Assembly (NCBI RefSeq): GCF_000299575.1
Contig: NZ_AMGO01000046.1
Span: 152,019 to 216,018 of the forward strand
Direction: 5' to 3'
Source: Oceaniovalibus guishaninsula JLT2003
GTDB taxonomy: Bacteria; Pseudomonadota; Alphaproteobacteria; Rhodobacterales; Rhodobacteraceae
DNA: 64,000 nucleotides
Shown in pieces: positions 64,000 through 64,000 of the stretch (position 1 is the stretch's first letter; each line of letters opens with the position of its first letter). The position numbers and the translations under genes were made by a program. Below the pieces are notes generated by a model that was not told the DNA's origin, made no database searches, and saw nothing but the letters and a program-made list of their open reading frames with translations.

Positions 64000-64000
64000 C

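Overview
The window reads as a chromosomal stretch of a high-G+C alphaproteobacterium of the order Rhodobacterales (Rhodobacteraceae/Paracoccaceae, Roseobacter-like). The evidence is lineage-typical content: a two-piece, circularly permuted tmRNA, the F1-ATPase zeta inhibitor subunit, the trgA-trgB-cysK tellurite locus known from Rhodobacter, an alpha-type SspB, a 1122-residue PutA with an Lrp-type regulator, DUF4169 and RHH genes next to fumC, and strong preference for G/C in third codon positions. Genes are packed tightly, many joined by ATGA, GTGA or TGATG overlaps, and several convergent pairs share, abut or overlap their stop codons. I see no phage, insertion sequence, CRISPR array, rRNA or origin.

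Layout. 0-9 kb: an FAD oxidoreductase, then a surface-polysaccharide region (WbpM/CapD-type nucleotide-sugar dehydratase, YjbH, YjbF, a sugar-phosphate transferase with an NAD-dependent epimerase, and a Wza-like export lipoprotein). 9-12.4 kb: a minus-strand set gpsA, HAD phosphatase, ggpS that looks like a complete glucosylglycerol (compatible solute) pathway. 12.5-21.4 kb: tRNA-Cys, a divergent Pcm-like methyltransferase coupled to a TolC-type protein, a possible PopZ-like polar organiser, a small conserved protein, EF-P, YgfZ with an MsbA-type exporter, and two PLP aminotransferases. 21.4-26.4 kb: valS, then metF and metR divergent around a perfect MetR box. 26.4-33.6 kb: a 45-residue membrane protein, suhB, rhomboid protease, putA/putR, an unknown gene coupled to dps, a DUF1289 protein and a tRNA with a CAU anticodon. 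33.7-41.5 kb: purM-purN, RNase D, sufE, YbjQ, a radical SAM protein, the zeta subunit and purC-purS-purQ. 41.5-47.7 kb: dctB-dctD and RNase E behind a long structured leader. 47.7-52 kb: TusA, CcdA, RHH, DUF4169, FumC, SspB, a SnoaL-like protein and tmRNA. 52-64 kb: an orphan polyamine-type binding protein, AcuI, a BCCT transporter, a class V PLP enzyme, photolyase, TrgA, TrgB, CysK, a large MscS channel and tRNA-Ser.

How they fit. Most genes are housekeeping: purine synthesis, proline and C4-dicarboxylate use, translation, trans-translation with ClpXP, and RNA turnover. The accessory theme is salt and stress tolerance. Glucosylglycerol synthesis, a BCCT osmolyte carrier and an MscS-type channel cover solute synthesis, uptake and release. 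Dps, photolyase and the tellurite/cysteine locus point to oxidative and light stress. AcuI beside a BCCT carrier would suit a marine bacterium handling DMSP-derived acrylate, but no DMSP lyase or demethylase is present.

The most interesting items are the three-gene glucosylglycerol operon, a DctD-like regulator without a GAFTGA loop and with an altered Walker B, the structured rne leader, the tmRNA tag ANNNHAPVALAA near sspB, A/T-rich patches inside valS, the PopZ-like protein, and two long 3' overlaps between convergent genes.
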